64,000 nucleotides of DNA from CAZYAK01 sp964403335 (GTDB lineage Bacteria > Patescibacteriota > Gracilibacteria > Peribacterales > Peribacteraceae): NCBI GenBank assembly GCA_964403335.1, contig CAYOFI010000008.1, positions 1 to 64,000 on the forward strand, in the 5' to 3' direction. The notes beneath the pieces are model-generated. The model saw only the letters and a list, made by a program, of their open reading frames with translations, had not been told where the DNA came from and made no database searches. Each line of letters opens with the position of its first letter. Within the stretch, counting starts at the first letter, position 1. The position numbers and the translations under genes were made by a program. Positions 14,999-22,520 of this stretch are shown piece after piece.

Positions 14999-15131
14999 AA
15001 TTGCACCGAAGAAACAAGAAGCAAAAAAGCCTCCAATAGATCAAGATCCGAATGATCAATGATGTACATGTTTGATTGTTCGGTTCTTGTTGCTTGGTTC
15101 TTCACTGTTTCTTGTTTTTTCGGTGTAATTT
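14999..15131 (+). mobile_element. MITE-like element, copy 2 (133 bp)
   Basis: Terminal inverted repeats AATTGCACCGAAGAAACAAG and TTTTTTCGGTGTAATT flank a conserved interior (AGCCTCCAATAGATC). It is the reverse orientation of copy 1. It lies between the convergent-side flank of the secreted protein gene and the 3' end of prs, 12 nt from the prs stop. Confidence 0.85.
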
Positions 15132-15142
15132 CCAATACCAGT

Positions 15143-16072
15143 TCATCGTTGATAAATCTCCGTCACGCTCTGCCCGCTCTGCACCGAGCGGATCACATCC
15201 GCCAAGAGGGGAGCGATGCGCAGGATTTTCAGGCCGGGGAAGGCGTCGGCTTTCAGCGGCATGCTGTCGGTCACCACGACTTCCGCGAATCCCGCTTTGG
15301 TCAGGCGTTCTATGGCTGGGCCGGAGAAGACGGCATGCGTGGCGGCGGCGTAGACGTCGGGCTTCGCGCCTTGATCGAGGAGCGCCTGCTTTGCGGAAAG
15401 AAGCGTGCCTGCGGTATCGATGATGTCATCGAACAGGATGCAAGTCTTGCCTTTGATGTCGCCGACCACTTCGTGAATTTCCGTTTCGTGATGCGACGGG
15501 CGGCTCTTGTGGAGGATGGCGAGTTCGGCGCCCAATGCATCCGCAAACTTCTTGGCGCGCTTGGCACCGCCCACGTCCGGCGCGACGACGATGGGGTTTG
15601 GGAGGTTCTTGGCTTTAAAATACGAGGTGAAGATCGACCGAGCCACGAGGGCATCGGCGGGGATGGAAAAGAATCCTTGGATTTGTTCAGAGTGCAGATC
15701 CAGCACAATGACGTGATCGGCGCCGGATACCTCCAGCAAGTCCGCGACCAGTTTGGCGGAGATGGGTTCGCGCGGTTCGCTCACGCGATCTTGGCGCGAG
15801 TAGGGGAAATGCGGGACGATGAGATGCACGCTTTTGGCAAAACTGAGCTTGGCGGCTTGGCACATCAGGCACAGCTCAATAATGTCTTCGTTCGGATGGA
15901 GTGTGCCCGTCTGCACGATAAAGACGTCCTTCCCACGAACGGATTTCTGGAATTTCACGTAGTTCTCGCCGCAGTGGAATTTCTTCCGCATGACATCCCC
16001 TAATGGAACGCCAAGCTCCTTGGCGAGGTCTTCCGCAAGGGCCGGGTGGGAGGATCCGGAGAAGAGAAACAT
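15143..16072 (-). CDS. prs: ribose-phosphate pyrophosphokinase
   Basis: Makes PRPP from ribose 5-phosphate and ATP for nucleotide synthesis or salvage. The 309 aa carry the N-terminal FSGSSHPALA, the flexible segment PHFPYSRQDR, the DLHSEQIQGFF motif, and the PRPP loop CILFDDIIDTAGTL near residue 215. Length and motifs are complete. The ATG at 16072 fits the family. A TATACT box lies 22 nt upstream on this strand, overlapping the divergent promoter of the PRC-barrel gene. Confidence 0.95.
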   Translation of the reverse strand: MFLFSGSSHPALAEDLAKELGVPLGDVMRKKFHCGENYVKFQKSVRGKDVFIVQTGTLHPNEDIIELCLMCQAAKLSFAKSVHLIVPHFPYSRQDRVSEPREPISAKLVADLLEVSGADHVIVLDLHSEQIQGFFSIPADALVARSIFTSYFKAKNLPNPIVVAPDVGGAKRAKKFADALGAELAILHKSRPSHHETEIHEVVGDIKGKTCILFDDIIDTAGTLLSAKQALLDQGAKPDVYAAATHAVFSGPAIERLTKAGFAEVVVTDSMPLKADAFPGLKILRIAPLLADVIRSVQSGQSVTEIYQR

Positions 16073-16091
16073 GAGTGTTTTGAGGTTCAGG

Positions 16092-16097
16092 TACAGT
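16092..16097 (+). promoter_or_regulatory. -10 box of PRC-barrel gene
   Basis: TACAGT 7 nt before the ATG at 16105, embedded in the palindromic GTACAGTATAC region that also carries the divergent prs -10 box. Confidence 0.45.
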
Positions 16098-16104
16098 ATA
16101 CCAC

Positions 16105-16638
16105 ATGCACGTCCGTTTCTCCATGTGCCGGGGGCTGCCCGTCGTCGATGACGAAACAGGCGATGTTGTCGCTTTGATTGATCATATCGTGCTCCATCCG
16201 GATACGGGCAAAGTGGAGGGATTCTTGGTGAAGTCGCCCGGGATGTTTGCCGGCAGCGAATTGTTCCTGTCATCAATGGATATTCTGCGCTGGGGCAACC
16301 GCGTGACGGTGCGCGATGGCGAGGTGCTGGCGCCCTTGGAAGATTTGATCCGCCTGCAAAAAGTATTGGAAGAAGCCCGTCCCATTTTGCATCAGCCGAT
16401 GCGGACCGAATCGGGCAAAGAGTTGGGCCGCTGCCGCGACGTGCAGTTCGATACGCTCCACTTTGTGACCGAGTGGTTATTCCCCAAAAAATGGGGGAGA
16501 TGGGGAACGCCGGTGCCGATCAGTCAGGTCTTGGAAGTCCGCAAGAATGCGATTTTGGTACGTGATGCCGCCGCGCCCGCGGTCGAAGCAAAGACGCTGG
16601 AGATACCGTTGATGGAGACGATGCCGGAGGCGGCATGA
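16105..16638 (+). CDS. PRC-barrel domain protein
   Basis: 177 aa with two PRC-barrel-like beta domains: the first around residues 5-75 (VVDDETGDVVALIDHIVL) and the second around 95-165 (ESGKELGRCRDVQFDT). PRC-barrel modules occur in RimM and photosynthetic reaction centre H subunits and bind RNA or proteins; the role here is unknown. Short mRNA leader predicted from TACAGT 7 nt upstream. Confidence 0.7.
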   Translation: MHVRFSMCRGLPVVDDETGDVVALIDHIVLHPDTGKVEGFLVKSPGMFAGSELFLSSMDILRWGNRVTVRDGEVLAPLEDLIRLQKVLEEARPILHQPMRTESGKELGRCRDVQFDTLHFVTEWLFPKKWGRWGTPVPISQVLEVRKNAILVRDAAAPAVEAKTLEIPLMETMPEAA

Positions 16639-16640
16639 AG

Positions 16641-16793
16641 CCCCCACCCCCAACCCCTCCCCCGCGACGGGGGAGGGGAGCTTCGTTAAAACAAAATACG
16701 TACGGCGAGAAGATATTTGTAAGGAAGAATTTTACTATTTTCTTTTTTTCGTCGCCCCTCCCCCGCGTCGGGGGAGGGGCCGGGGGTGGGGGC
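16641..16793. repeat. GC-rich inverted repeat region
   Basis: CCCCCACCCCCAACCCC and CTCCCCCGCG at the left are matched by CGGGGGAGGGG and CCGGGGGTGGGGGC at the right, with an AT-rich centre, so the whole block can fold back. A similar C-rich palindromic block is at 39276-39340. Confidence 0.7.
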
Positions 16794-16809
16794 AGTAGGC
16801 TCGCAACAA

Positions 16810-16837
16810 AAAACCCGCTCACCTCTGAGCGGGTTTT
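16810..16837. terminator. strong bidirectional terminator
   Basis: Perfect 12-bp stem AAAACCCGCTCA / TGAGCGGGTTTT with a 4-nt loop; ends the minus-strand VirB2-like gene 20 nt away. Confidence 0.85.
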
Positions 16838-16857
16838 AAAATTCTTGTGAAGGCCGC

Positions 16858-17244
16858 TCAAATTTCGTTCGGCACCGTCTCCGTGAAGAAGCTGACGATC
16901 ACGCGGGCGAAGAGCACCACGATCAGACCGACGATCACGTAGAGGATGGTCTTCTTGGCTTTGTCTTTCTGCTCGTCGGAACCCTGCGAGACGATCAGGC
17001 GGATACCGGCGATGATGATGAACACCACGGCGATGAGTGCCAGGAAGTCCAGCACGAAGCGCATGATGCGGAGAATGATATCGCGCGCATCGCCGCCGTT
17101 GACGGCAGTGGGCGTACCCGGAACCGCGGGGATATCGCCGCCGAAAGAACCGTTACCGAGGGCTTTGCTGATCGGCATCGCGGCACCCATGAGGGTGAAC
17201 CAGGCACCGTACGTAAAACGCTGAAGCGTGGACATGAAGAACAT
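16858..17244 (-). CDS. small two-helix membrane protein, VirB2/TrbC pilin-like
   Basis: 128 aa. After an N-terminal region with a hydrophobic segment and a Gly/Pro-rich stretch (GGDIPAVPGTP), two transmembrane helices (about residues 68-90 and 102-122) are separated by a short charged loop (SQGSDEQKDKAKKT). This is the layout of VirB2/TrbC-type pilin-like proteins common in CPR genomes. An ATG at 17235 is an alternative start. It is followed by a strong terminator. A link to the VirB6-like protein at 48688-50583 is inference. Confidence 0.6.
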   Translation of the reverse strand: MFFMSTLQRFTYGAWFTLMGAAMPISKALGNGSFGGDIPAVPGTPTAVNGGDARDIILRIMRFVLDFLALIAVVFIIIAGIRLIVSQGSDEQKDKAKKTILYVIVGLIVVLFARVIVSFFTETVPNEI

Positions 17245-17337
17245 GGGGGAATTGGGATAGTTGTAGCGGAGGTCACTGTTCTCAAGCAAGAACGCGGATC
17301 GAAGGGGGCTTGACGCTCTTGCATACGATGTAGCGCG

Positions 17338-17895
17338 CTACTCTTTATGCATGAACCCGGCGGCGATGAGGGCAACGGCCGGGAACGCGAACCACAGGTC
17401 TTGTTGGAGGATCAGGAGCTGCATCAGTTGGCTCTGTTGAATGGCAGGGATGAGCGGCGCGGTTTTGGCGAGCGTCAGATCCAAAAGAGGGACACCGGAG
17501 ACGTACACAAAGAGTGTCGAGAGCAGTAATCCCGCGGTCGCAAAACCCAGAACCGCCGTGATGGCGATATCCACGATCGGATTGATCTCTTTGGAGTACA
17601 CGATATCGAAGCCCGCGCGCACGGCCAGAAAGATAATGATGGCCACGAACACGCCCAACTTGATCCAAGAAAGGACGGAGTCATCCAGAGGCCCCACTCC
17701 GTAAGACCCCAAAAACGATCCCGAGTATGCCAAGCCCCGCTCCAGCGCATTGCCCAATGCCTGCACCGCCACGATGGCGATGTAGGTGCTGATGATGATC
17801 TTCACGGATTCCTTCTTCCCGATAATGAACGTATACGTGATGACGATCGCGAAGAAGACGATGATGAACAGATCCCACGTGAGGGTGAGGCGCAT
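17338..17895 (-). CDS. CvpA-like polytopic membrane protein, 185 aa
   Basis: Four to five hydrophobic helices. The N-terminal helix plus loop DLFIIVFFAIVITYTFIIGKK and following IISTYIAIVA resemble the start of CvpA/colicin-V-production family membrane proteins, but I cannot confirm membership. TACGAT 7 nt before the ATG at 17895 supports the start. It lies upstream of, and in the same direction as, the VirB2-like gene, 93 nt apart. Confidence 0.5.
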   Translation of the reverse strand: MRLTLTWDLFIIVFFAIVITYTFIIGKKESVKIIISTYIAIVAVQALGNALERGLAYSGSFLGSYGVGPLDDSVLSWIKLGVFVAIIIFLAVRAGFDIVYSKEINPIVDIAITAVLGFATAGLLLSTLFVYVSGVPLLDLTLAKTAPLIPAIQQSQLMQLLILQQDLWFAFPAVALIAAGFMHKE

Positions 17896-17902
17896 GGAGG
17901 AG

Positions 17903-17908
17903 ATCGTA
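17903..17908 (-). promoter_or_regulatory. -10 box of CvpA-like gene
   Basis: TACGAT on the minus strand, 7 nt before the ATG at 17895. Confidence 0.4.
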
Positions 17909-17950
17909 CGCTCCGGGGGCGAGTGCGGCCAAATACTCGTTCTTGCGGAA

Positions 17951-18025
17951 AGTGGTCAGTGGTTAGTGGATAGTGGTTAGTCCCAAACTGTCTACTGCCC
18001 ACTAGCCACTAGCCACTACCCACTT
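17951..18025. repeat. AGTGGTTAGTGG-word hairpin
   Basis: A left arm of tandem AGTGGTTAGTGGATAGTGG words and a right arm of CCACTAGCCACTAGCC words are complementary, forming a long hairpin immediately before the truB promoter. Same architecture as the GAGATC and CCAGAAACC hairpins but with a different word. Confidence 0.75.
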
Positions 18026-18038
18026 GCCCGACTATCTC

Positions 18039-18044
18039 TATACT
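18039..18044 (+). promoter_or_regulatory. -10 box of truB
   Basis: TATACT 9 nt before the ATG at 18054. Confidence 0.45.
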
Positions 18045-18053
18045 CCCTCCCGC

Positions 18054-18908
18054 ATGAGACACGGTTTTCTTCTCATCGATAAGCCCGCCGGCATCACCAG
18101 CCACGACGCCGTGGCGAAGGTCCGTCGTGTTCTTAGTGAGCGCAGCGTGGGGCATTTGGGCACGCTCGATCCCGCAGCCACAGGCTTGCTTGTGCTCGCG
18201 GTCGGTAAGAAAGCGCTCAAGGTCGTCCATATGTTTGATGACCTCAAAAAAGAATACATCGCCGACGTGAAGTTCGGTGCAGTCAGCACGACGTATGATC
18301 GGGAAGGCGTCATCACGCCGGTCGATCCACCCATGGGCTGGCACATCCCGGAGCAAGCCGTCGTCCAGCGCACCATCGCGGACCGCTTCATCGGAAAAAT
18401 TTCTCAAGTTCCTCCCGCACATTCTGCGATCAGCATCGGCGGACAGCGTGCATATACGTTGGCGCGTGCAGGGAAAGAAGTAGAGATGCCCGCGCGCGAA
18501 GTGCACATCCAAAAGTGCGAAGTCATCAAATACGCGTATCCCGATTTGCAACTGAAAGTCGCCTGCGGCTCCGGCACCTACATCCGCTCCCTCGCGCACG
18601 ATCTCGGTCATCTCCTGTACTGCCACGGCTACCTCGCCGATCTGCGACGGACAAAAGTGGGGGACTGGACGGTGGACAAAGCCATCAAACCCGAAGACGC
18701 CAAGTGGACCGATGTCGTGCCGATGAAAGAAGTCCTGAAAGATTTCCCGCGTCGTGAATTGTCAGATGAAGAATGGCAGGAGATCAGCGTCGGTCGGAAT
18801 ATCGAAGCGGAAGTCGAAGCTGATACGATCGCGTGGTACGAAGAATTGCCCGTGGCGATTTTGATGCCGGCGAGCGATGGGACGGCGCATGCAAGGAAGG
18901 TGTTTTGA
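18054..18908 (+). CDS. truB: tRNA pseudouridine-55 synthase
   Basis: Isomerises U55 in the T-loop of tRNAs. The 284 aa contain the catalytic motif GHLGTLDPAATG with Asp39, the KEYIADVKFG segment, the PPAHSAISIGGQRAY motif and the GTYIRSLAHDLG motif. The C-terminal extension beyond about residue 215 may be a PUA-like tail. Directly upstream of tRNA-Lys, with 55 nt between. Confidence 0.95.
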   Translation: MRHGFLLIDKPAGITSHDAVAKVRRVLSERSVGHLGTLDPAATGLLVLAVGKKALKVVHMFDDLKKEYIADVKFGAVSTTYDREGVITPVDPPMGWHIPEQAVVQRTIADRFIGKISQVPPAHSAISIGGQRAYTLARAGKEVEMPAREVHIQKCEVIKYAYPDLQLKVACGSGTYIRSLAHDLGHLLYCHGYLADLRRTKVGDWTVDKAIKPEDAKWTDVVPMKEVLKDFPRRELSDEEWQEISVGRNIEAEVEADTIAWYEELPVAILMPASDGTAHARKVF

Positions 18909-18963
18909 GGCCTGGAGCGACTCTTTCCTTTCCTGAAGCCATTTGCTACGCTTTCGCGGCTCT

Positions 18964-19040
18964 GGGTCGGTAGCTCAGTCCGGTAGAGCAGTTGCCTCTT
19001 AAGCAATTGGCCGTGGGTTCAAATCCCACCCGACCCACCA
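18964..19040 (+). tRNA. tRNA-Lys (CTT)
   Basis: Acceptor GGGTCGG/CCGACCC, D-stem GCTC/GAGC, anticodon stem GTTGC/GCAAT with loop CTCTTAA (anticodon CTT), T-arm GTGGG-TTCAAAT-CCCAC, and encoded CCA. Confidence 0.95.
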
Positions 19041-19188
19041 TCCTTCGCGCGACGTAGTCGCCCACCGTAGCCCTTTCTTTGTGCAGGGCATTTTTTTTAT
19101 AAGGGTCGCGCTACGGATGGCAGGCCAAAAGGGCGAAGGCGGGCTATACTTCCACAAAGGCTAAGCTACGGCTGGCAAGCCACTACAC
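19041..19188. repeat. post-tRNA region with GCTACGG-TGGCA-GCC repeats
   Basis: After tRNA-Lys come a possible terminator (CCC...GGG hairpin with a run of eight T near 19090-19100) and two GCTACGGATGGCAGGCC-like units. The second (CTTCCACAAAGGC ... GCTACGGCTGGCAAGCC) is repeated near 30977-31021. No gene seen. Confidence 0.6.
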
Positions 19189-19746
19189 TTATGCATCACC
19201 GTGCCATTCCATGAGCCTTTCGATCGGTCTGTCATAAAAAGTGTGTACCAGCTTGGATAGATCGGTAACAAAGGAGCCTATGCTTGGAGTGCGTGCCCGG
19301 TGCAGGAAGCCAGATGACAGGATCACGATCCCATCGCGTCGGGTTTGTTGCTCCCTGTAGTGGACGACGAGCTTTCCCAGGACAGTGGGAGGAGGAAGTG
19401 CACGGCGATCTCGGCGCCGCACAAACCAATCCATTCCATCATTTGGTTCCATTCCAGGAGCGGGGCGTGTGGAGAGTGCGGTCATCTGGAATTCCCAACT
19501 GTCGTCCGGTGTTTTTTGAAAACTGGTGGTCACAGACAAATCATTTCCATTTCTCGTTTCGCCAGAGAGTTCTATAGGCCCGCGCTGTTCATACGAAACG
19601 TCATCGTTGACCACGCATGCCAGATGGTATCGCAGGAGGACTTCATAGAGTGTTGTGTACACCCTGAAAGTAGCCATCGCTTGCTTAGGCAACTTTTCCG
19701 CTTTGGCGCTTGTCAGAGTGTCGACGGTGATGGGCATGTTGAGCAT
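19189..19746 (-). CDS. hypothetical protein, 185 aa
   Basis: Unrecognised soluble protein. The first half is helical (SAKAEKLPKQAMATFRVYTTLYE); the centre is beta-rich with DDSWEFQMTAL and DWFVRRRDRR; the end is helical with Arg/His. No signal peptide. The start at 19746 (MLNMPITV) is favoured by a TATGCT box 11 nt upstream; an ATG at 19737 is an alternative. Confidence 0.45.
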   Translation of the reverse strand: MLNMPITVDTLTSAKAEKLPKQAMATFRVYTTLYEVLLRYHLACVVNDDVSYEQRGPIELSGETRNGNDLSVTTSFQKTPDDSWEFQMTALSTRPAPGMEPNDGMDWFVRRRDRRALPPPTVLGKLVVHYREQQTRRDGIVILSSGFLHRARTPSIGSFVTDLSKLVHTFYDRPIERLMEWHGDA

Positions 19747-19849
19747 GCGGGAATTTAAGCATACGCACCAAGGCATGGACAAAACATAAATATCATTCTA
19801 ATTTGCATATGCGTTCTCTGGTATCTCAGGCCAAATCGGAGATTTCTCC

Positions 19850-20509
19850 ATGCGTCAGCTGTCAGTTCTGATTCTGTTCGCGATTATCTGTGGTTCGGTC
19901 ACGATGACCAAGGCCCAGGACACGAAGCCCGCCAAGAAGATCGTCATGCGTTTCGTGTCTCCGCTCAAGGATGAGTGGAAGGTCAACTCTTACAAGTTCG
20001 CTCAGGTCTGTGAGTATCCCACCGAGGACGGTGGAGTGAAGACCTGGGGCCGCCACTTAGGGGAAGATGTGAACCTCAAGGCGGGGACCAAGGTCTATGC
20101 TATCGCCCCGGGCAAGGTTGCCTATGCGATGGTTCACCCAGGCAAGAGCAAGGATGCTCGCAACTGGGGAGGAGTGGTCGTTCTCGGTCACTGGATCTCC
20201 GAGAAGGAGGCCTTGTACTCGTTATACGGCCACCTCAATCTGAAGAAAGGACTCGAGAAAGGACAGTACGTCGAGGAAGGAGACGAACTCGGCACCGTCG
20301 CGCCTATGCTGTCGGGCGAAAACGGCTGGTGGGAGGATGCCCATGTGCACATTCAGATCTGTCTCGATCTGGATGATAAGTACAGAGGCGGAGTCCTCCC
20401 GGGGTATGCCAAGGATATGGCTCCGCACCGGCTTCAGGATCATATGGCGTTCTCAGAACTGCTCCGCCGCTACAAGGCGGGCATGACCATCGCCGAGTTG
20501 GCCAAGTAA
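19850..20509 (+). CDS. secreted M23 family (LytM-type) peptidase, 219 aa
   Basis: Predicted zinc endopeptidase acting on peptidoglycan cross-links outside the membrane. A signal peptide (MRQLSVLILFAIICGSVTMTKA) precedes an M23 domain with the zinc motif GRHLGEDVN (HxGxD type) near residue 67 and HVHIQI near residue 165. Unlike most genes here it has a GGAG Shine-Dalgarno-like sequence before the ATG and strongly prefers AAG, GAG, GTC and CTC codons. It is followed at once by a TTCAGCA/TGCTGAA hairpin. These traits set it apart from its neighbours and suggest separate acquisition. Confidence 0.82.
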   Translation: MRQLSVLILFAIICGSVTMTKAQDTKPAKKIVMRFVSPLKDEWKVNSYKFAQVCEYPTEDGGVKTWGRHLGEDVNLKAGTKVYAIAPGKVAYAMVHPGKSKDARNWGGVVVLGHWISEKEALYSLYGHLNLKKGLEKGQYVEEGDELGTVAPMLSGENGWWEDAHVHIQICLDLDDKYRGGVLPGYAKDMAPHRLQDHMAFSELLRRYKAGMTIAELAK

Positions 20510-20521
20510 AGAAAACGCAGT

Positions 20522-20539
20522 TCAGCAGGGATGCTGAAC
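20522..20539. terminator. hairpin after M23 gene
   Basis: Perfect 7-bp stem TTCAGCA-GGGA-TGCTGAA, 12 nt after the stop codon; no T run follows on either strand, so termination is tentative. Confidence 0.45.
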
Positions 20540-20592
20540 CATAGTCGCTGTCTTCGGACGGCGGCTATGTCGTACCTGGCTGAGTTGTGGAG

Positions 20593-21195
20593 TCACGCGT
20601 GGGAGACCGTCTCCAGGCAGTGCCTCTGAATTGTCTTGAAATCGAACGGGAACTTGTGTGTTTCCAGTGCGCGGACAAGGGCTGCGAAGGCGTGCCACTT
20701 TGTCTCGGATCCGTACGTAAACGCGTTGCCTGTTTCCTGGACCGCGTTGTAGTCGTCCAGCAATGTGTGCGGTAACGAGACCGGGACGACACCGCTGCCC
20801 AAGCAGACTTTCAATTCGCGTTCGGGGAGTTGATCGCTGAAGAACATTGCCATGTCCGCGGCGGCGTACATCTTGGCGACGGCGTCTTCCGTGTCCGGGA
20901 CAATGTGGAAGCGGTGACCGTATTCTTTGGTCAGCTTCGTGAAGAGCGCGCCGTAGTTTGCGGAGCCTTTTCCCAGAATCAACATCTCCACCGGCAAGCT
21001 CAAGATTCCGGGGAGCGCTTCCTCGAACAACCTTCCGCCGAGCGCGTCCGTCATCCCCGCAGGCAAACACACCATCGCGCGCTTGGGTTCTTTGGGCCAC
21101 CCGATCTCTTTTTGGAGAGCGGTTTTGCTCTGGATCTTTTGATCCAGGAAGACGGCGGGGGAGCGCCCTGTGGAAGAAGAAGTTGGTTCGGGCAT
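20593..21195 (-). CDS. glycosyltransferase C-terminal domain (starch/glycogen synthase GT5-like)
   Basis: 200 aa that match only the C-terminal GT-B half of starch/glycogen-synthase-like proteins: FLDQKIQSKTALQKEIG at the domain start, CLPAGMTDALGGRLFEEALPG, LILGKGSANYGALF, then MYAAADMAMFFSD and ETGNAFTYGSETKWHAFAAL. The N-terminal acceptor-binding half is absent. The TATAAT promoter sits directly upstream at 21215-21220, so this is a short gene in its own right, not an obvious truncation. An independent regulatory or partner role is possible. Confidence 0.7.
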   Translation of the reverse strand: MPEPTSSSTGRSPAVFLDQKIQSKTALQKEIGWPKEPKRAMVCLPAGMTDALGGRLFEEALPGILSLPVEMLILGKGSANYGALFTKLTKEYGHRFHIVPDTEDAVAKMYAAADMAMFFSDQLPERELKVCLGSGVVPVSLPHTLLDDYNAVQETGNAFTYGSETKWHAFAALVRALETHKFPFDFKTIQRHCLETVSHA

Positions 21196-21214
21196 GGGCT
21201 CAAGAAATCCTCTT

Positions 21215-21220
21215 ATTATA
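21215..21220 (-). promoter_or_regulatory. -10 box of GT5-like gene
   Basis: Perfect TATAAT on the minus strand, 19 nt before the ATG at 21195. Confidence 0.5.
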
Positions 21221-21313
21221 GCCGAAATCACAGGCTTTTGCACGGCGCGATATATTGACTCTTTCTGTGAAGATGTGGTTTTGATAGGTGGCGTATAGCC
21301 TCACAAAAGAGGA

Positions 21314-21319
21314 TATTAT
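21314..21319 (+). promoter_or_regulatory. -10 box of exonuclease gene
   Basis: TATTAT exactly 6 nt before the ATG at 21326. Confidence 0.5.
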
Positions 21320-21325
21320 GCGGGT

Positions 21326-22276
21326 ATGAAACACCTCGTCCTCGTTGACGGTCATCACTTGATGTACCGCGCGTTCTACGCCATTCCCAAAACCCTGAAA
21401 GTGTCCGCCACGGGCGAGCTCACCAACGCGGTCTACGGCGTGGCATCGATGCTCTTATCGCTCTTCAAGGCCGAGCAACCTGATGCATTGCTCTTTGCGT
21501 TTGATGAAGGTGAAGAGACATTTCGTCACCAAGAGAACGCCACCTATAAAGAGGGGAGAGCGGAGACCCCGGATGAGTTTTACACGCAGATCCCGCGCAT
21601 CATCAATTTGATTGATTCGTTCGGCATCGCGCATGAATCCGATCCGGGATTTGAGGCGGATGATTTGCTGTGCAGTTACGCGCAGGCGGGGGAAAAAGCG
21701 GGGATGCGGGTGACGATCGTCACGGGGGACCGGGATGCGTTTCAGCTCGCGACCGAGAACATCCGCGTCGCCATTCCCCACAAGGGCTATCAGCAGCCGG
21801 AGTACTTGGGTCCGAAAGAAATTCTGGTGAAGTTCGGGGTGCGGCCGGACCAAGTTGCGTCCTATAAAGGACTCTGCGGGGACTCCTCGGATAACTTGCC
21901 GGGGGTCGCGGGCATCGGACCAAAAACAGCTTCTCAACTCCTCGCCCAGTACGACACGCTTGAGGGTGTCTACGCACACCTGTCCGACATCAAGCCCAAC
22001 GTCCGTGCCAAGCTGGAACGCGACCGCGATCAGGCCTTCTTTTGCGAGCGGATGGCACGGCTGGTGACGGTGCCGAAGATGCGGAATTTGGACGATCTCA
22101 CATTGCAAAATATCCCGGCGGACAAAGCGTCAGAATTTTTGCGCAGTCTGGAATTCCAGTCCTTGGCCGCACGCTTGCAGACAATTGTCCGGAGCCCGTG
22201 GGGGCAAACGCGGTTTGTTGGCGCAGCGGCGCCTGCTCCTGCGGCGGAGAAAACGGATCAATTGTCGCTGTTTTAG
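21326..22276 (+). CDS. stand-alone 5'-3' exonuclease (Pol I N-terminal/FEN-like)
   Basis: Flap/5'-3' exonuclease that removes RNA primers and 5' flaps. The 316 aa correspond to the N-terminal nuclease domain of DNA polymerase I only. Metal-binding acidic residues are seen in LVDGHHLMYRAF, FEADDLL, VTGDRDAFQL and GDSSDNLPGVAGIGPKTA (helix-hairpin-helix). The protein ends in QLSLF, an exact match to the beta-sliding-clamp-binding consensus, preceded by an Ala/Pro linker. So the nuclease probably reaches primers through the clamp, not by fusion to a polymerase. TATTAT 6 nt upstream supports the start. Confidence 0.9.
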   Translation: MKHLVLVDGHHLMYRAFYAIPKTLKVSATGELTNAVYGVASMLLSLFKAEQPDALLFAFDEGEETFRHQENATYKEGRAETPDEFYTQIPRIINLIDSFGIAHESDPGFEADDLLCSYAQAGEKAGMRVTIVTGDRDAFQLATENIRVAIPHKGYQQPEYLGPKEILVKFGVRPDQVASYKGLCGDSSDNLPGVAGIGPKTASQLLAQYDTLEGVYAHLSDIKPNVRAKLERDRDQAFFCERMARLVTVPKMRNLDDLTLQNIPADKASEFLRSLEFQSLAARLQTIVRSPWGQTRFVGAAAPAPAAEKTDQLSLF

Positions 22277-22431
22277 GGCACAAATATGTGCACAATCTGT
22301 ATTCACCCTTTTTTAGGGGGGTAAATACCATGTAAAGTTGCTTTGCACTGCTAGAACCAGAGCGACAGACAGAGAGTAGTTTTTGTGCTCAAAAGCGTCT
22401 TATCTGCATACAAAACATGCTCAAAACGCAC

Positions 22432-22461
22432 TTGCACCGCATAAACAAGCCAGCATAGACT
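22432..22461 (+). promoter_or_regulatory. possible ftsA promoter
   Basis: TTGCAC and TAGACT are separated by 18 nt, about 60 nt before the ftsA start. The space from 22277 to here also contains TTTTTTAGGGGGG and short palindromes but no gene. Confidence 0.35.
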
Positions 22462-22520
22462 TGTTGCCACTTCATCTCTGCGTCGTGGCCGCTTCTGTTG
22501 CCCGACTTCCCCTGTCTCTC

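Noticed and set aside
20522..21100. Arg-rich reading frame on the minus strand overlapping the GT5-like gene
   Set aside because: It lies out of frame within clear GT5 sequence, has no family features and a composition typical of frame-shifted GC-rich DNA.
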